A stretch of 64,000 bases of DNA from Guillardia theta CCMP2712 (GCF_000315625.1 NW_005434642.1:387399-451398), one strand, 5' to 3'. Positions 22,388 to 33,908 are shown, counted from the first letter of the stretch. The notes: generated by a model not told the origin, from the letters alone. Program-made: numbers and translations.

Positions 22388-23969
22388 AGCTAAGACATGT
22401 AAGTGCTGATAGATACGATCGGGGGTTTTCCTCACCTCAAGAATTTTCAGCGGGCCCAAAAATGTGTAACAGCAACTTTTCCCATTCCTAGTCCAGAATC
22501 TATAACCAAACATCCATTAGAACGGATTTAATGTTCCGAAGGATAATTCATATGCCATGACACTACATAAAGCAAAGAACAAATCGGGACCTGGTATGGA
22601 AACACGGCACTTGCCGTGGTAGGTGTTCGTATGAACACAAACGTACCAATCAATCGTTCTGACCCGTATGAGATTGATCACAGAAGCAAATTCCAATCTC
22701 TGCGTTCTAAACAAGTGCACACTAGTGTGTCATTACAACGTGTTTCTTTCTACAATCAGCCTCCCCTGCGCACTTTCTCTCAATGCATCACGTGCTGGTC
22801 CTCAGAAAGCATGTCTGTCCCACCGCGCTTCTCGTCGCGATCAGGTCCATAGCTTTTTAATTATCTGTGTAGGGTGGTAATTACAATGATTTGATTGAAT
22901 AATGAACATCTCAATAAAAATATTCAATATTGAAGGAGAATATTTCAAATTAGTGGATTAGAACACCACCTTCACCGAATTTGCAACAGTTGGGAAAAAA
23001 AATCTGGCAGGGCCCATGGTACAAAAAAAATCATTAAAACAGTTTTATGATGGGATGATAAACCTCCAAACACGGAAATACATGATTTCAGAGTCCTCAC
23101 TCTGTGGGCTAGTGTAGTAAAACAAGCTTTAAATATCCTTTTAATATCACCCCACCCATGTCCTATTACCAGAAATGTACCGAGCTCATTTTCCGCGACC
23201 CTACCCCTCCTTGTAGGTATAATTCAACCCTAATTTACCAATAAGCACTGTTGTTGTACCCCTCCCAAAGAGTCAACAGGAGGCAGCGAGCGGTCCAACC
23301 ACCCGTCCTAAAAAAGTCGACAAATTTGGTTACCACCACGCAAATCATGCTGAAAAGGACGGGTGCTGTGATATCAACAAACATCAGCAATTCATGGACC
23401 CTACCCCCAAATGAAATATCTTCGAATACCCCTGTTGATACGGCAGAGTGCCCCGCAGCACCAGTAAGGGAACTACGGGGTGGTACTCCCGCCTATTGGA
23501 CCTATGACCTCGAAATTTCCTAAAATCCGCTTCTATAGCTGTTTCGGTACCCCACCCCTCCGTGGAAATGGAGGTGAAACTTTTGGGGGTATCTGTTAGT
23601 GAACATTCGAAATTCTGTGGAAAATTTGACTGTTTCGTAGCAACATTTCAAATCAAATTCCGAACGGCGGAGTCGGAACAAAGCCTGGTGATACCTAAAA
23701 CGTATTTTATCATAAAGTGTAGTAGAATGTAAGCAGCAGTACAGAAATGGCTGAGATAGCCTATAAGTTTTTAAAACCATATCTCAAAAATCCTTTTATA
23801 CGTTTTGCTATACATCCGATCCGACTTTGAGTAAAAGAATCCGACTTGAGTCGTCACTGAGTGGCGGTTATTCGGTCGTTTCTTCACTGACCAATGTGGT
23901 AACGGATCCTTGACCTCCCCATTAAGCGCGTAACTGAAATCTATTTCCGGCAGAGCCGGGACACGCGTA
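22388..23969. other. Intergenic with C-rich array (23140-23590)
   Basis: 22388-23130 is AT-richer and shows no supported gene. About 23140-23590 is a CACCCC/TACCCC array. 23800-23960 contains TGAGTCGTCACTGAGT-type words reminiscent of the GC-rich elements, perhaps a remnant. The promoter of the plus-strand gene at 23970 should lie here. Confidence 0.4.
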
Positions 23970-25277
23970 ATGGCTGTTCCTGCAGAGTTTGTTTGCTATG
24001 TCGAGCGGCAAGCACCCGCTACTGCCTCTTCATCCTCCAAGAGGAGGAGAGCAGCTGTAGCTGCCGTGCTCCTTGCAGTCGCTATCTGTGCTGCTGCTCT
24101 TCTCGTCTCTTCTCCGTCCGGCAAGAGTGTCGGCCGTGTCAACTTCCTGACGATGAAAAGAAGTCAGACAACCTCGCTTGCAAGGGCGCATGATGTTAAG
24201 CTTGCAACACAGCTCATCCGAGCAGCTCCTCACTCATCCGTCCAGTCGATGGAGCTCATTTTGAAGCATTGGCAAGATCATATGGTTTCCAACTTAGATG
24301 CGGACGTCAGCAGAGGTCTCATGCTTGCAATGGTGCCAAAGAACATCGAGACCGCTCTGGAGGAATCGGGAAAACTTTGCGAGAAGAAGGACATCATCTT
24401 CAGCAAGTTCAGCCAGCTCCTCGCAAAACTCTCCAAAGAGTCTAAGACGAGAAACGAGACCGATCAAACTGCACATGATGCTCAAGTCGCAGCTACCGAG
24501 GCATGGCTTGATTCTGAATCTGAATACCGCCTGGAGGAAGAGAAGAAGAAGGAAGCTCTGGATGGAGCTTCATACGCTCGTGCTGAGTATGAGAAGTGGG
24601 CTGAAACGGTGAAGCGTACCAGTGAACGTCTTGCTACGATGCAAACGAATTACGACAAGGAGATGGCAGACATCAACTCTCAGAGGTCTCTGATCCAGGA
24701 GATTCTTCGCCTATTTGGTGTACTTGGCAGCGAGCCGCTAGATTCAGCTACTGCAAATGCAGGAGGGTACATGGCGTCCGAGAAGGCTCATCCTCTCACC
24801 CTGAAAGAGATCAAGTCGAAGATTTCACTGCTCAGGCAAGAGGCGGTCAACGGCGGAGCCATCAAGCTTCAACTTGTCAACCAGCTTGAGTCCAAGCTTG
24901 CCAACTATGCAGAGACAGACGAAGTGAAGAAGCTTCTGTCTGGCATGATCAGCGACCTCAATACACGTGAGGAAGTGATCAGTTCCGCGCTCAAACAGAC
25001 TCAGGAAGAGCTTGAGAAGCACAAGAAGAAGCTTGTAGACTACGAAACGCAAGTTGTCGATCTCTCCAATGCAGCAGACAAGGCGCAGGAATCAGCTGCT
25101 GCCCAGGACCTCAAGCGCCAAGCTTTGAACGGAAAGAAGAAGGACGCGTCGGAGAACTATAAGAACGAACATGCCGAGTATGTCATCGTCGCACCCCCAG
25201 CGGATCGAGCTATCACCATCCTTGAGGTGATCATGAAGAAGATCAACGAGTTTTGTGCTGCCTCGACCTCTCAGTAG
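23970..25277 (+). CDS. Signal-anchored coiled-coil protein, unknown family
   Basis: Intron-free, 435 residues. A short basic N-terminus (SSSSKRRRAA) is followed by one hydrophobic segment (residues ~29-47, VAAVLLAVAICAAALLV), which fits a type II signal anchor. The rest is charged and largely coiled coil, with a conserved-looking SQRSLIQEILRLFGVL segment (~residue 236). Ser/Ala-rich low complexity is limited. No catalytic motif is visible and no function is assigned. It is convergent with B9D1 (stop to stop 253 bases). Confidence 0.75.
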   Translation: MAVPAEFVCYVERQAPATASSSSKRRRAAVAAVLLAVAICAAALLVSSPSGKSVGRVNFLTMKRSQTTSLARAHDVKLATQLIRAAPHSSVQSMELILKHWQDHMVSNLDADVSRGLMLAMVPKNIETALEESGKLCEKKDIIFSKFSQLLAKLSKESKTRNETDQTAHDAQVAATEAWLDSESEYRLEEEKKKEALDGASYARAEYEKWAETVKRTSERLATMQTNYDKEMADINSQRSLIQEILRLFGVLGSEPLDSATANAGGYMASEKAHPLTLKEIKSKISLLRQEAVNGGAIKLQLVNQLESKLANYAETDEVKKLLSGMISDLNTREEVISSALKQTQEELEKHKKKLVDYETQVVDLSNAADKAQESAAAQDLKRQALNGKKKDASENYKNEHAEYVIVAPPADRAITILEVIMKKINEFCAASTSQ

Positions 25278-25530
25278 TGAGTTCATAGCAAGATAACGTT
25301 GAAGTTCTGTGGTGTGAACTTCGCTGTAATTCTAACAGCTTTCGGCTAGTAGTTTATTTGTCGAGGACGATTCCAAAAAAAGAAAACAAAAATATGCGTT
25401 GACTCTTAGTCATCCTTCACACCAACCTAGGGGATCACATATTTTTTGAATGCTATACATTTCACTATCCATCAGTAGATTTACATGTCATGGAAGCAGG
25501 ATGCGCGCGAATCTTGCTGCCTTGAAAACA

Positions 25531-26598
25531 TTATTGATAAACCTTCAGGTTTGACGAGACGGGAATGCTGTAACCTAGCTGTTTCATATTCCTCACCACC
25601 TGTGCATCCTTCAACTGAAGTAGCATCACACTGTCGAGGGGCATACCACATTCAACTTCAAAACCACGGTTCCACTCGTTCGCACGCGGGTCACCTCTCT
25701 AGGAAACGTCCCTCAGCTGCCTTTCGTCCCAAGTGTAGCAGGTCGACAGACATACCTGCCAGTTGGCAGAGCAGGCCTCTTCGGATCGATGTATTCTACA
25801 ACAACTGCTGTCACGTAGCTGGGGCAAGAATGCAAAACATCTCTGGCTGAACCTGCTGGGGTAGCGTGGATCCATCCGATGAACTGTTGGAGCAGAGAAG
25901 ACTGAGGCAGGCAAGTTAGCATCTGAGCCATGGCTCGAGGCAAACGGCCGACCGAGAGCGGGCGGAACATCGGGACTTCAACCTCGTGTGCGCCAGGCAC
26001 TACAGGGATGTGTACGGAGCCATAGCCGCGAATGACGTCACGATTCCTGATGGCATGTGAGAACATGCACAGCACCAGCAAGGTCATCAGAGTTACAAGA
26101 AGTCCGTCCCATGCACTGTCAACACGATCTGTGGCCAGCCATAAACATTCGTGCTCTTGAAAGTGAGTTCTGACTCGGAGTGTCAGGCCGCTGAACCCAA
26201 GGGTACACAACTCTCGACCTAGAGGAAAGTTCCACACAACTCTGGAATCGCTTCCTGGGGAGATGGAAGCCACCTATTGCGCTGGTGTTCAGCTTTCACA
26301 TTGTGCTAGCAGAACGATGAACCTGGGTGACCCCTTCCTCCATCCCAGCAACCACCTGCGGGTACCATCACACCAGAACGACAGGCTGTGACATGGTAGG
26401 ACCTGCCAATCAATGCCATGGTGAACGAGGATGTTGCAATAAAGGTTGTCGTCTCCTGCGAAGGATCCACTTTCCACCTGCTCAACGGTCAATGCTTCCG
26501 CAGAATACAACTGTTCCCATCACCTGGCCTGTCACATGAAGCTCGAATGTGGAAGGAGGCGCTGCGTTCCGATCAAGCATAGCAGATGAAGTCGCCAT
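25531..26598 (-). CDS. B9D1: B9D1, ciliary transition-zone protein
   Basis: B9-domain protein. B9D1 forms the B9/MKS complex with B9D2 and MKS1 at the ciliary transition zone and gates entry of membrane proteins. Ten exons separated by nine introns of 46-57 nt give 202 residues (human 204): 26598-26524, 26477-26403, 26355-26323, 26273-26209, 26153-26097, 26046-25953, 25901-25853, 25795-25756, 25698-25647 and 25599-25531. Diagnostic stretches across junctions are HVTGQVESGSFAGDDNLYC, GMEEGVTQ, VVWNFPL, VYGWPQIVL, VIRGYGSVHIP, EYIDPK and GREVTRVR. The ATG at 26598 is the first in frame. Its presence implies a flagellate cell. It would be missed by an intron-blind ORF scan. Confidence 0.9.
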
Positions 26599-27516
26599 CC
26601 TTCCGCAAACATCAGCGAGATTCAGGAAAGCTTGCTATCGCTCGTCCCGTGTTCCTCCCACTACACCCTCATGGTCCTCGTTTCCACTTCGATTGCTCCA
26701 CCGCTCTCCCTGAGCCCTCAAACGACCTCCTGAGCGTCCACCACTTTCAAGACATGACTATGACTTGTTTTCACAAAGCTACATCTCCCTTCAAGATCTG
26801 AAGCCTTCTTTTCGGGCCCTAGCGCCCAACTACTTTCAATCTGGGTCGTCCCTGGCTCTGCCGTCCCTTCAGCCCTTTCATCCTGCGTGTCTTCGGTGCT
26901 GTACTCCAGCCCTGCTCTCAAAAGTCCCCCTCCATGATAGGACACCAACATGCTTCTCCTCCTTCTCTCCTCCCTACGCCTCTTGTCTTCCTCTCCTCTC
27001 CCCCTCCTCTCCTCTCCACTCATGCCAACGGAATGGCGGGAAGCCGCTACCGGCTACCCTACCCTACCCTGTGAAGAATATCGGGGCGCTGCTGTCGAGA
27101 TCGAGGATAATGGTGGGGTCATTGTATGTACTTAGAAGGGGTGTCGGAATAGTATTGTGTCGGGGTAATTGGAATAGTGAGGGGTGGGGTAGTAAAACCG
27201 AAACCACAGTGCTCAAATTTTGCTCTGACGTCGATTTTTACATTGCGAGGGGAGGGAGGGGGAGGGGAGGGGGAGGGAGGGGGAGGGAGGGGGAGGGAGG
27301 GGAGGGAGGGGAGGGAGGGGAGGGAGGGGAGGGAGGGGAGGGAGGGGAGGGAGGGGAGGGAGGGGAGAGGGGGCAGAGGACAGACAGAAAGTGAGGAAGT
27401 GTGATGGTAGCATCTTGATTGAAGGAACATGGCTGGATAAAGCTTCACGACTTCTGTTTTACCCTTTGCCCGAAAGCCTTCATTCGTTGTTTTTTTCATT
27501 GCCGTTTCTACCCTCA
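26599..27516. other. Intergenic with GGGAGGGGA microsatellite
   Basis: No supported gene. TACCCTACCCTACCCT lies at about 27053-27070, and a purine-rich GGGAGG/GGGGA repeat spans about 27243-27371. The B9D1 promoter and the 3' UTR of the fibrillin gene fall here. Confidence 0.45.
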
Positions 27517-28912
27517 TCAAACATTGTCGACTCGCCGCAGGATGAACGTCGTTCCTTTGTTTCCACGCGAGCTGCATGATGCAGTGGTTAGAACAAAACA
27601 GGAGAAAACGACAGGGTATGAGTCAGCCGGACATTCTCAAATTTTGCGAAAGGAAAGTCGTATCGAGCCATCCTTTCGCCTCGTCGCCCAACAGCCGAAA
27701 AGGAACCTGCAGATCATGAACGTGAATGGCGAACAGGGTGAAACACGTAATACAGGATATGGGATGCGGAGAGGTCCGAGCTGTGAGAAACAAGCTCAGG
27801 GGAAGGCCTGATAGCAATGCACAGCTCACCTGGAAGTATGCTAGATCGAAAGTGAAAGAGATTCTCTGTGGAAAGAAAGACGATTTGATCGTTCACGCCA
27901 TGTCGAAAGAAGAGAACGAGTTGCACCTTGCTGGTCGCCCTGTCGACGGTTGCGGCGGCACTGGAGCAGCTTCAAGTCAGAGACAAGGTTGGAGGGAGTA
28001 GTGGTACCTCAGTCTGAGATAGAGGTTCTCTCCGCTCCCGAAGCGAACATATTGATCCACACGAGGATCTTGACCCTGCGGCAGTGTGATCAGAGACAAG
28101 ACTGTTGAGAGAGTTTGCAAGCTGAGACCTGAAGCCGAATGTTCTGAGTGATCGTGATGCCTTCAATCGATGTTACTGTCCTCTGGACCCCGATGCCCTC
28201 AGCCGCGATCTCGGTCTATCGAGCGCTCACCTGGATAGGAGAGGAGGAGGATGCTTGTGTTATCATCTCGGAGACCTTGCTGTCCTCTCCCAAGATGCTT
28301 GACAGAACTCCCTCGAGGCCAGGCTTCGTCCCGTCCACGCGCTTTCCTGGGATGGTGTTGTATCAGAGGAGAGCTCGCAGCGCCATGGCCGAGGTGCACC
28401 TAGAGGATTTCGGAGGTCGAACTTGGACTTGGAGGTGTACAGCAGCTCCCAATCTCCCTCTATCAGAGACGATACAGCTGGGTCCGCTACCCCTCCTGCC
28501 TCCTCCAGGTTGTCGATCGCGGATTGGATTTCCTGCACACGCCATCAGCACGCATCCCCCCCCCCCCCCCTCCTCTCGAGCGTCGACCAGCGGGTCAGTC
28601 CCTCACCTACCTGCAGCTGCTCTTGGGTTGCTCGCTGTCCTCGGCCTCTCGTTTGGCGGATCAGCTTCATCAAGCTCTGCTCCACGTCCGCTGAAGTAGC
28701 CGAGCACACTATCCCAGCCCTTGCTGCTCGCCTACTGCTGTGCTGCCTGCCGACCTTCCTGTCATGGGCAGGGAGGGGAATGGAGGTAGGATCGACCTGG
28801 TTGACAGACGCGGAACGGAAGCATCATGAATAAGGTGGCTGCAAGTGAAGGAGAAAGTGTCTTCCGCAAGGACAGCGAGGCACAGAGCGAAGAAAAGCCG
28901 GGAAGGGCGCAT
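27517..28912 (-). CDS. Plastid lipid-associated protein (fibrillin/PAP family)
   Basis: PAP/fibrillin family, lipid-binding proteins of thylakoids and plastoglobules. About ten exons are predicted: 28912 to ~28712, ~28684-28611, 28532-28400, 28346-28231, 28182-28129, 28075-28008, 27960-27927, 27865-27830, 27706-27633 and 27571-27517. Family blocks reassembled over introns are WELLYTSKSKFDLRNPLG, KRVDGTKPGLEG, TVTSIEGITITQNIRLQ, RISFTFDLAYFQ, VPFRLLGDEAKGWLDTTFL and SRGNKGTTFIL. The N-terminus is a signal peptide ending TFS followed by Phe, again a secondary-plastid presequence. The first splice junction is uncertain in phase. One intron (28533-28610) contains a run of C. It is divergent from the LRR gene. 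Confidence 0.85.
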
Positions 28913-29173
28913 GCTGCTGGTCCTGTTTGATTGAGGTGATAGTTAGTGAAGCTCCCTTGCTTACAACCGGATTCTATCTGCCATATCACTCCACTTCCCC
29001 CTCTTCCTCCTCTTCCTCCTCTTCCTCCTCTTTCCCGCCCCCCTTGGTCGTTTGCCATGGGCATGTTCTTTTAAGCGCTCGATTCTCCCTGCGGCAGCAG
29101 CTCATTTGTTCTAATTGACAGCTGCTGCCCCCTGCCCTTTGCCGGGGAACATGCAGGAGAGCGCAGGGTGGTA
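28913..29173. promoter_or_regulatory. Divergent promoter region
   Basis: 261 bases between the starts of the fibrillin (-) and LRR (+) genes. It contains a short TTCCTCCTC run (28998-29035). No clear TATA box. Confidence 0.35.
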
Positions 29174-31471
29174 ATGGGAGGGGAGGAGACGCTGCTGAGG
29201 CGCGCGGCGCTGGCAGTGGCTGAGAACGAGGAGAGGTATGAGAGCTTCGGCTGCATGCCAGAGGATGTCGCTGATCGGATCATGTACGCCATTCAACAGA
29301 GGGGACAGGTGTCGCTGGGGACCTTGCTCAAGTTCTCCTCGTGCACCCTCACATCCGTGGGACTGGGCAGCCATGGCGTTACTGACGACTGGATGTTCGT
29401 GCTGTCATGCATGCACTTGAAGACGCTGGACCTCTCCTCCAACCCGTGGCTGACTGATGCCGGCATCGCGCTCTTGGTCAGCTTCCCAAGGAGTACAAGC
29501 GGGGGGCGGCGCAGCAAGCAAGACGGAGGGCGGGCTTCTCCCATGCCGAGGAGGAGGAAGAGCTCTTCGAAGAAGAAGATGGTCAGACAGGAAGGAAGAA
29601 ACTCTGAAGACTCGGAGAGCGCAGGGTCTACGCCCTCCTCCTCCTCCTGGAACGACTCGTGGAGCATGGAGGGCTGCATGAGCCGGTGGAACTTCGCGGG
29701 AGGTTCCCCATCGCTCTCCGTGCAGAGCCTGATCCTAACAGGAACAGGAGTGTCCAACAGCGGGCTAGCGTTTCTCCCCCAGCTTCCCCACCTCACCAGG
29801 CTGGAGATCGGGCAGACTGATCGAATCTCCAATACCGGCATGCAGTGGGTGGCCAGGTGTGCTGGACTCTCGGAGCTCCGGTGCACTTTCCTGCCCAAAG
29901 TTACCACAGGCGTTCAGTTCCTCTCAGAGCTGAAGGGCCTGACCTACCTTGACTTGCAGGGCTGCTCCAAGTTGACCGACGCCTGCGTGCAGCCGCTGGC
30001 TTCTCTTGGATCCCTCGAGAGGCTCGACCTTCGCTTCTGCCCCAAGATCAGCAATGTCATGTTGAGAACCTTCGCGCTCCTCAAGTCTCTGAGTGACCTG
30101 CAGCTGTCCTCCTCAGGGATCCGCATCGCCGACACGTCCAACATGCCGTACTGGGAGCTGAGCGTGCTGAAGCTTGTTTCCATCTCGCTCTCCGAGTGTC
30201 TAATAGAGCCCAGCATGCTGTCGACATTGTCATGCCTGGAGAGCTTGTACCTCCTCCGATGCTCCTTCTGCTCTTGCGATCGATGCAACCTGAGGCATGC
30301 ACACGATGCGAGGTGCGTGCAGGGGGACTTGCACGGGTCTCTCCTATCCCTCAAGCGCCTCCGGTCCCTCCAGCTTGTTCGCTGCTCGCTGCCGGACGAC
30401 TGCATCGACGCTTCTCTCTTGAACGGGCTGACGATGCTAAACCTCTGCGAGAGCCAGTATGCCTCTGCCTCCCTCCGCCAGATCTTTCATCAAGGAACGT
30501 CCCTTGCAAGCCTGAACCTGATGGGATGGGATGTTGGCCATGAAGAGGTCGGCGACAAGGGGCAGGAGGCGGAGTCGAGATCGCTGAGCCTCTCTCTCCT
30601 TGAGAGGTTGGAGCTTCCTCGCTTCGTGGGCATCTCCGCACACCTTCGGGATTTCTCCGGCTTCTCCATGTTGCGGACGCTCGACCTGAAGCATTCCGAC
30701 ATGCGCGATGAGGCAGCGGCATCGCTCATGAGCTTGCTGTTCCTGGAGTGGATTGACGTCTCCAAGTGCAAGGCGCTCAGCCTTCACGGGCTGCTCGCTT
30801 CCCTCCCTCCCAATGTCAGGCACCTGTTTGCTCGAGGGCTCAAGGTTCACTTGGATCATGGCGAAAGGGCTTCGAGGTCCCTCCCTTCCGGGCAACGGAA
30901 CAAGCGGGCGGAGGAACAAGAGAGTATCTTCGAGATGAGCGACGAGGAGGGCGACGACAACGACGACGATAACGATCGGCGAGTGGACGAGCAAGAGGGG
31001 GAGTTCGGGAGCTGCCAGGAGGAGGGAGACTACCTGAACTCCTTTCACCGTCTCGATCAGCTTGAAACCCTTGATATCAGCTCCAGCGACATCCTCATCT
31101 CGAAATTTCTCGGAGAATTCCCTCCTACCCTTCGCGTCTTGAAGCTCAACCAGTGCGTGAACGTCTGCAGACAGCTGCACACCATCCTCCCCGAGCAGCT
31201 GCAGCAGATCGAGCTCAACGGATGCTACAGTTTCGGGGACGTCGGCCTCCAGTCCATGGTGCGCAAGTGCAAGCGGCTCAGGGACATCAGCCTTGTCGGC
31301 GTTCCTTTCGGAGATGCAGGAGCTTGCTCCATCGCCTCCCTCAACAGCCTGCAGACTCTGAGGATACAGACCGACTCCCGGACGCCCCTCACCGACCATG
31401 GTCGTGCGATCCTCTACTCCAAGCCCAATGTCACGGTGATCTCCGTCACCAGCGGCACTAGCATCTACTAG
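29174..31471 (+). CDS. Leucine-rich repeat protein (AMN1/F-box-LRR type)
   Basis: Intron-free, 765 residues from the ATG at 29174. At least a dozen LRRs of the cysteine-containing class seen in AMN1 and FBXL proteins can be read, for example LKTLDLSSNPWLTDAGIALL, LTYLDLQGCSKLTDACVQPL and LERLDLRFCPKISNVML. A Ser/Lys-rich insert follows the second repeat, and an acidic insert rich in Asp and Glu lies near residues 585-615. No F-box was recognised in the N-terminal 60 residues. A protein-interaction or substrate-recognition role is likely; the partner is unknown. Confidence 0.8.
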   Translation: MGGEETLLRRAALAVAENEERYESFGCMPEDVADRIMYAIQQRGQVSLGTLLKFSSCTLTSVGLGSHGVTDDWMFVLSCMHLKTLDLSSNPWLTDAGIALLVSFPRSTSGGRRSKQDGGRASPMPRRRKSSSKKKMVRQEGRNSEDSESAGSTPSSSSWNDSWSMEGCMSRWNFAGGSPSLSVQSLILTGTGVSNSGLAFLPQLPHLTRLEIGQTDRISNTGMQWVARCAGLSELRCTFLPKVTTGVQFLSELKGLTYLDLQGCSKLTDACVQPLASLGSLERLDLRFCPKISNVMLRTFALLKSLSDLQLSSSGIRIADTSNMPYWELSVLKLVSISLSECLIEPSMLSTLSCLESLYLLRCSFCSCDRCNLRHAHDARCVQGDLHGSLLSLKRLRSLQLVRCSLPDDCIDASLLNGLTMLNLCESQYASASLRQIFHQGTSLASLNLMGWDVGHEEVGDKGQEAESRSLSLSLLERLELPRFVGISAHLRDFSGFSMLRTLDLKHSDMRDEAAASLMSLLFLEWIDVSKCKALSLHGLLASLPPNVRHLFARGLKVHLDHGERASRSLPSGQRNKRAEEQESIFEMSDEEGDDNDDDNDRRVDEQEGEFGSCQEEGDYLNSFHRLDQLETLDISSSDILISKFLGEFPPTLRVLKLNQCVNVCRQLHTILPEQLQQIELNGCYSFGDVGLQSMVRKCKRLRDISLVGVPFGDAGACSIASLNSLQTLRIQTDSRTPLTDHGRAILYSKPNVTVISVTSGTSIY

Positions 31472-31529
31472 ACTTGTCACTCGATTCAATGATTTGTACA
31501 GCATCGTCATTAGAAATAATCATAGTAGC

Positions 31530-32370
31530 CCGGGCCTACTGCCTAAAGTACCACCGCTGATCGGCGACTTACAGCCTCGGCGACTCAGCCTGTACGGTAC
31601 GACGTCGGCTCGGAGCCTCGGAGCCCGGCCCTCCCGGGCACACTGCCCGGGCCGCCGCCGCGCTCCTCAGGCAGTGTCACGTCGCCGCGCGCGGGGCCGG
31701 CCGGGCGCGGCGGCCCCCCGGTGCCAGGCGTCCAGCCGACTCGGATGAGTCCGCCGCTGGGGGCGCGGCGAACTTCGGAACAGTTCAACGGTTGAACATA
31801 TCAGTCACGATTGATTGCGGCTTCAGCGATATTGATTGCAAGTTCAGCGACCCACGTGATTGCAGTGAATATAAGGCACGCCGCTGAGCCTAAGTAAGAG
31901 AGGCCGGGCCGACGACACGGGGCCGGGCGTGCGGCGCGGCGCGGTCTGAGAGTCAGTGAGGCAGACAGCCGGCGCCGCGGCCGCGGCCGCCCGCCGGCCC
32001 AGCGGAGTCACTCCGGGTGATAACGGCCTGTCCGTCATCACACGGCGGTGACCGTACCGTGCCCCCACCCGGTACTGGCACTGTACGGGCCGTAAGTTCC
32101 GACGGTTCATGTCCGTCACTGACAAAGGCGGCCCCCCCGGCCCGGCCGCGCCGCACCGTGACCCGCCGCCGGCGCTGAAGCTCGGCCGCGGCGGCCCGGA
32201 CCGGCCGGCGTACGCCGTCCGATCCAGACGCACCGTCACTGACCCGGCCCGGGCGCGGCACACCGTGGCACCGGCCCGGGTGGCACGGGCCTGACGGTAC
32301 TATTCAATGATTCGGTACCGGCCGCCGGCGGCCGGGCGTCACGGTGCAGGGAACTTCGGAACCCACTGAT
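31530..32370. repeat. GC-rich dispersed element, copy D
   Basis: Long GC-rich block with CGGCC runs and TGACTC/GAGTCA sites. It contains GAACTTCGGA at 31770 and 32351, AGTTCAACGGTT at 31782-31793 (shared with copy A), and GCCTAAGTAA at 31888-31897, the reverse complement of the TTACTTAGGC motif in copies A and C. So it contains parts of the same family in mixed orientation. Non-coding. Confidence 0.55.
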
Positions 32371-32412
32371 TAAATCACTTAACTCAGATGATTTGAATCG
32401 ATTGCTGTCAAA

Positions 32413-32699
32413 ATGTCGCTTCGGGACAGTGCGAGAAGAACGGAGTTAGGCGGGGTGAAGGAGGAGGAGGAGGAGGAGGAGAGGGGGGGGGGGCCGAGGG
32501 CGAGGGAGAGAGAGACGAATGAAAGACCAGACACAGGGAGTATGAGATGATCTACGAGGAGGTGAAGAAGGAACAAGGGTGTCGAAGCGAAGTGGAGCAG
32601 AACGTAGACTGGAAGCAGATGAGAACTTGGAGCGGAGAGGAGAAAGCAGTGATCGTTGAGTTGGAGAAGCAGATTCCAGACATCGATGAGGAAGAATAG
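32413..32699 (+). CDS. Possible 66-aa protein, unknown
   Basis: Two-exon model: 32413-32454 and 32541-32699, joined over an 86-nt intron that contains GGA repeats and a G-run. The product starts MSLRDSARRTELGG, continues as a charged helix (YEMIYEEVKKEQGCR) and ends in DIDEEE. Codon use and charge pattern look coding, but no family is recognised and the acceptor could be shifted by a few bases. Confidence 0.35.
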
Positions 32700-33077
32700 G
32701 ATTGTATATGTTCAGTGAGCATAAAAGGACGGGCATTTCTTCCGAATGCGAGCAGGATACTTGAATATAGCTGGAGTGGTACAGTTTTTTCTCAGTCCCA
32801 CCTGGACCATTGAACACCGTCTCCCTTTGAGCTCGGTTTAATTTCAGTTCGTCCTTCAGGAAAAGACCTGCGATTATCAGAAAACAGCTGTCTGAGCACA
32901 ATGAAGGAAGAAAGGTAAGTCATTCAAACGAGAACTAAGCTTGAGCGATTGACACTGTTGGAAGGGAGAATTCGTTGGCGAATGCCGGAATAGCTTTGTT
33001 CAGCGCACAGGTAGATATCGAGCCGGAAACTTCAGTCTAGGTGTAACTATGAATCACAGATTCTCTCGTCGGCAGCA

Positions 33078-33908
33078 ATGTTTGTCCTCCTGTGCTCTTT
33101 ATTCTTTCAAATGGGAGACGACCCTTTTTATCGGAGCGCCTTCATCCCTTCGTACTCTACGGTGAGCTGGAGCGTCCTAGAGGGTCAAACATCTGCATGC
33201 ACTGGCCTCTGCCAAGGAAGTGGCTGCCTTGTGCTCCGGTCACTGTGAGCTGCAGGCCTGGACGGTCGGGTCGCTAGTCCTCCTCACAGTCTGCGACTTC
33301 CTGTTCACTGTACGTGAAGCAGATAGATCCTGGGAGATTTTGAGCTGAAAATTTTGTTTTCCTGCAGAGCTTTGCTGTATCGGGGATCGTCTACTCTCAA
33401 CGTCTGATCGCTGTAACCCTCGGCTATTCCTCCTGACTTTTGTTTGCAGCCGAAGGACTAGGAAGTTTCTTCGTAGCCAAGTTCCTCATTCTCATCCTCT
33501 ACTTGATCGGTAGGACTTCGGCCAACAACCCAGTCGATGCTGACAGTCGCGTGCGCAGTGTTCGGGTGCTCGACGGCCTGGACGGGCACGGAGATCTTCT
33601 TTTCTTTGTACTTGTGCAATGTTAATAACCGGTGATGCTGATGGGCGTCGCAGATTCTATTTGGTGTACTCGATAGCAGAGATGTACATCGCAATTGCGC
33701 TGCACTCGGAACTTCTGAGAGGTTGGACTGTTGCTGTTTTCTACACACATCTCACCGCTGGCTTTCTCAATGGACAGGCAATAAGGAAGAGGATGATGAC
33801 AAGGTAAACGTTGAATCATGTGCCATGAAGCGCTCGGCTGATGTTGTGTTCATTCAGCCGTATCAATCTCCTGGCCATACCGGCAAATATGTCAGCCGGT
33901 TTGTTTAA
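33078..33908 (+). CDS. Small multipass membrane protein, unknown family
   Basis: Eight exons are predicted: 33078-33161, 33217-33309, 33368-33401, 33450-33509, 33547-33607, 33654-33721, 33778-33803 and 33858-33908. Introns are 37-58 nt, giving 158 residues in one consistent frame. Three clear membrane segments are visible: TVGSLVLLTVCDFLFTSFAV, AKFLILILYLIVACAVFG and EIFFSLFYLVYSIAEMYIAI. A hydrophobic N-terminal segment is a possible fourth. The C-terminal tail (SELLRGNKEEDDDKPYQS onward) is hydrophilic. The overall form recalls four-span trafficking proteins, but no family is named. An extra 5' exon is possible around 32901-32914. Confidence 0.55.

Noticed and set aside
27419-28001. Plus-strand ORFs of 91-130 aa that looked like a small two-exon gene
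   Set aside because: The minus strand carries unmistakable fibrillin exons here (VPFRLLGDEAKGWLDTTFL, RISFTFDLAYFQ), so the plus-strand frames are shadows.
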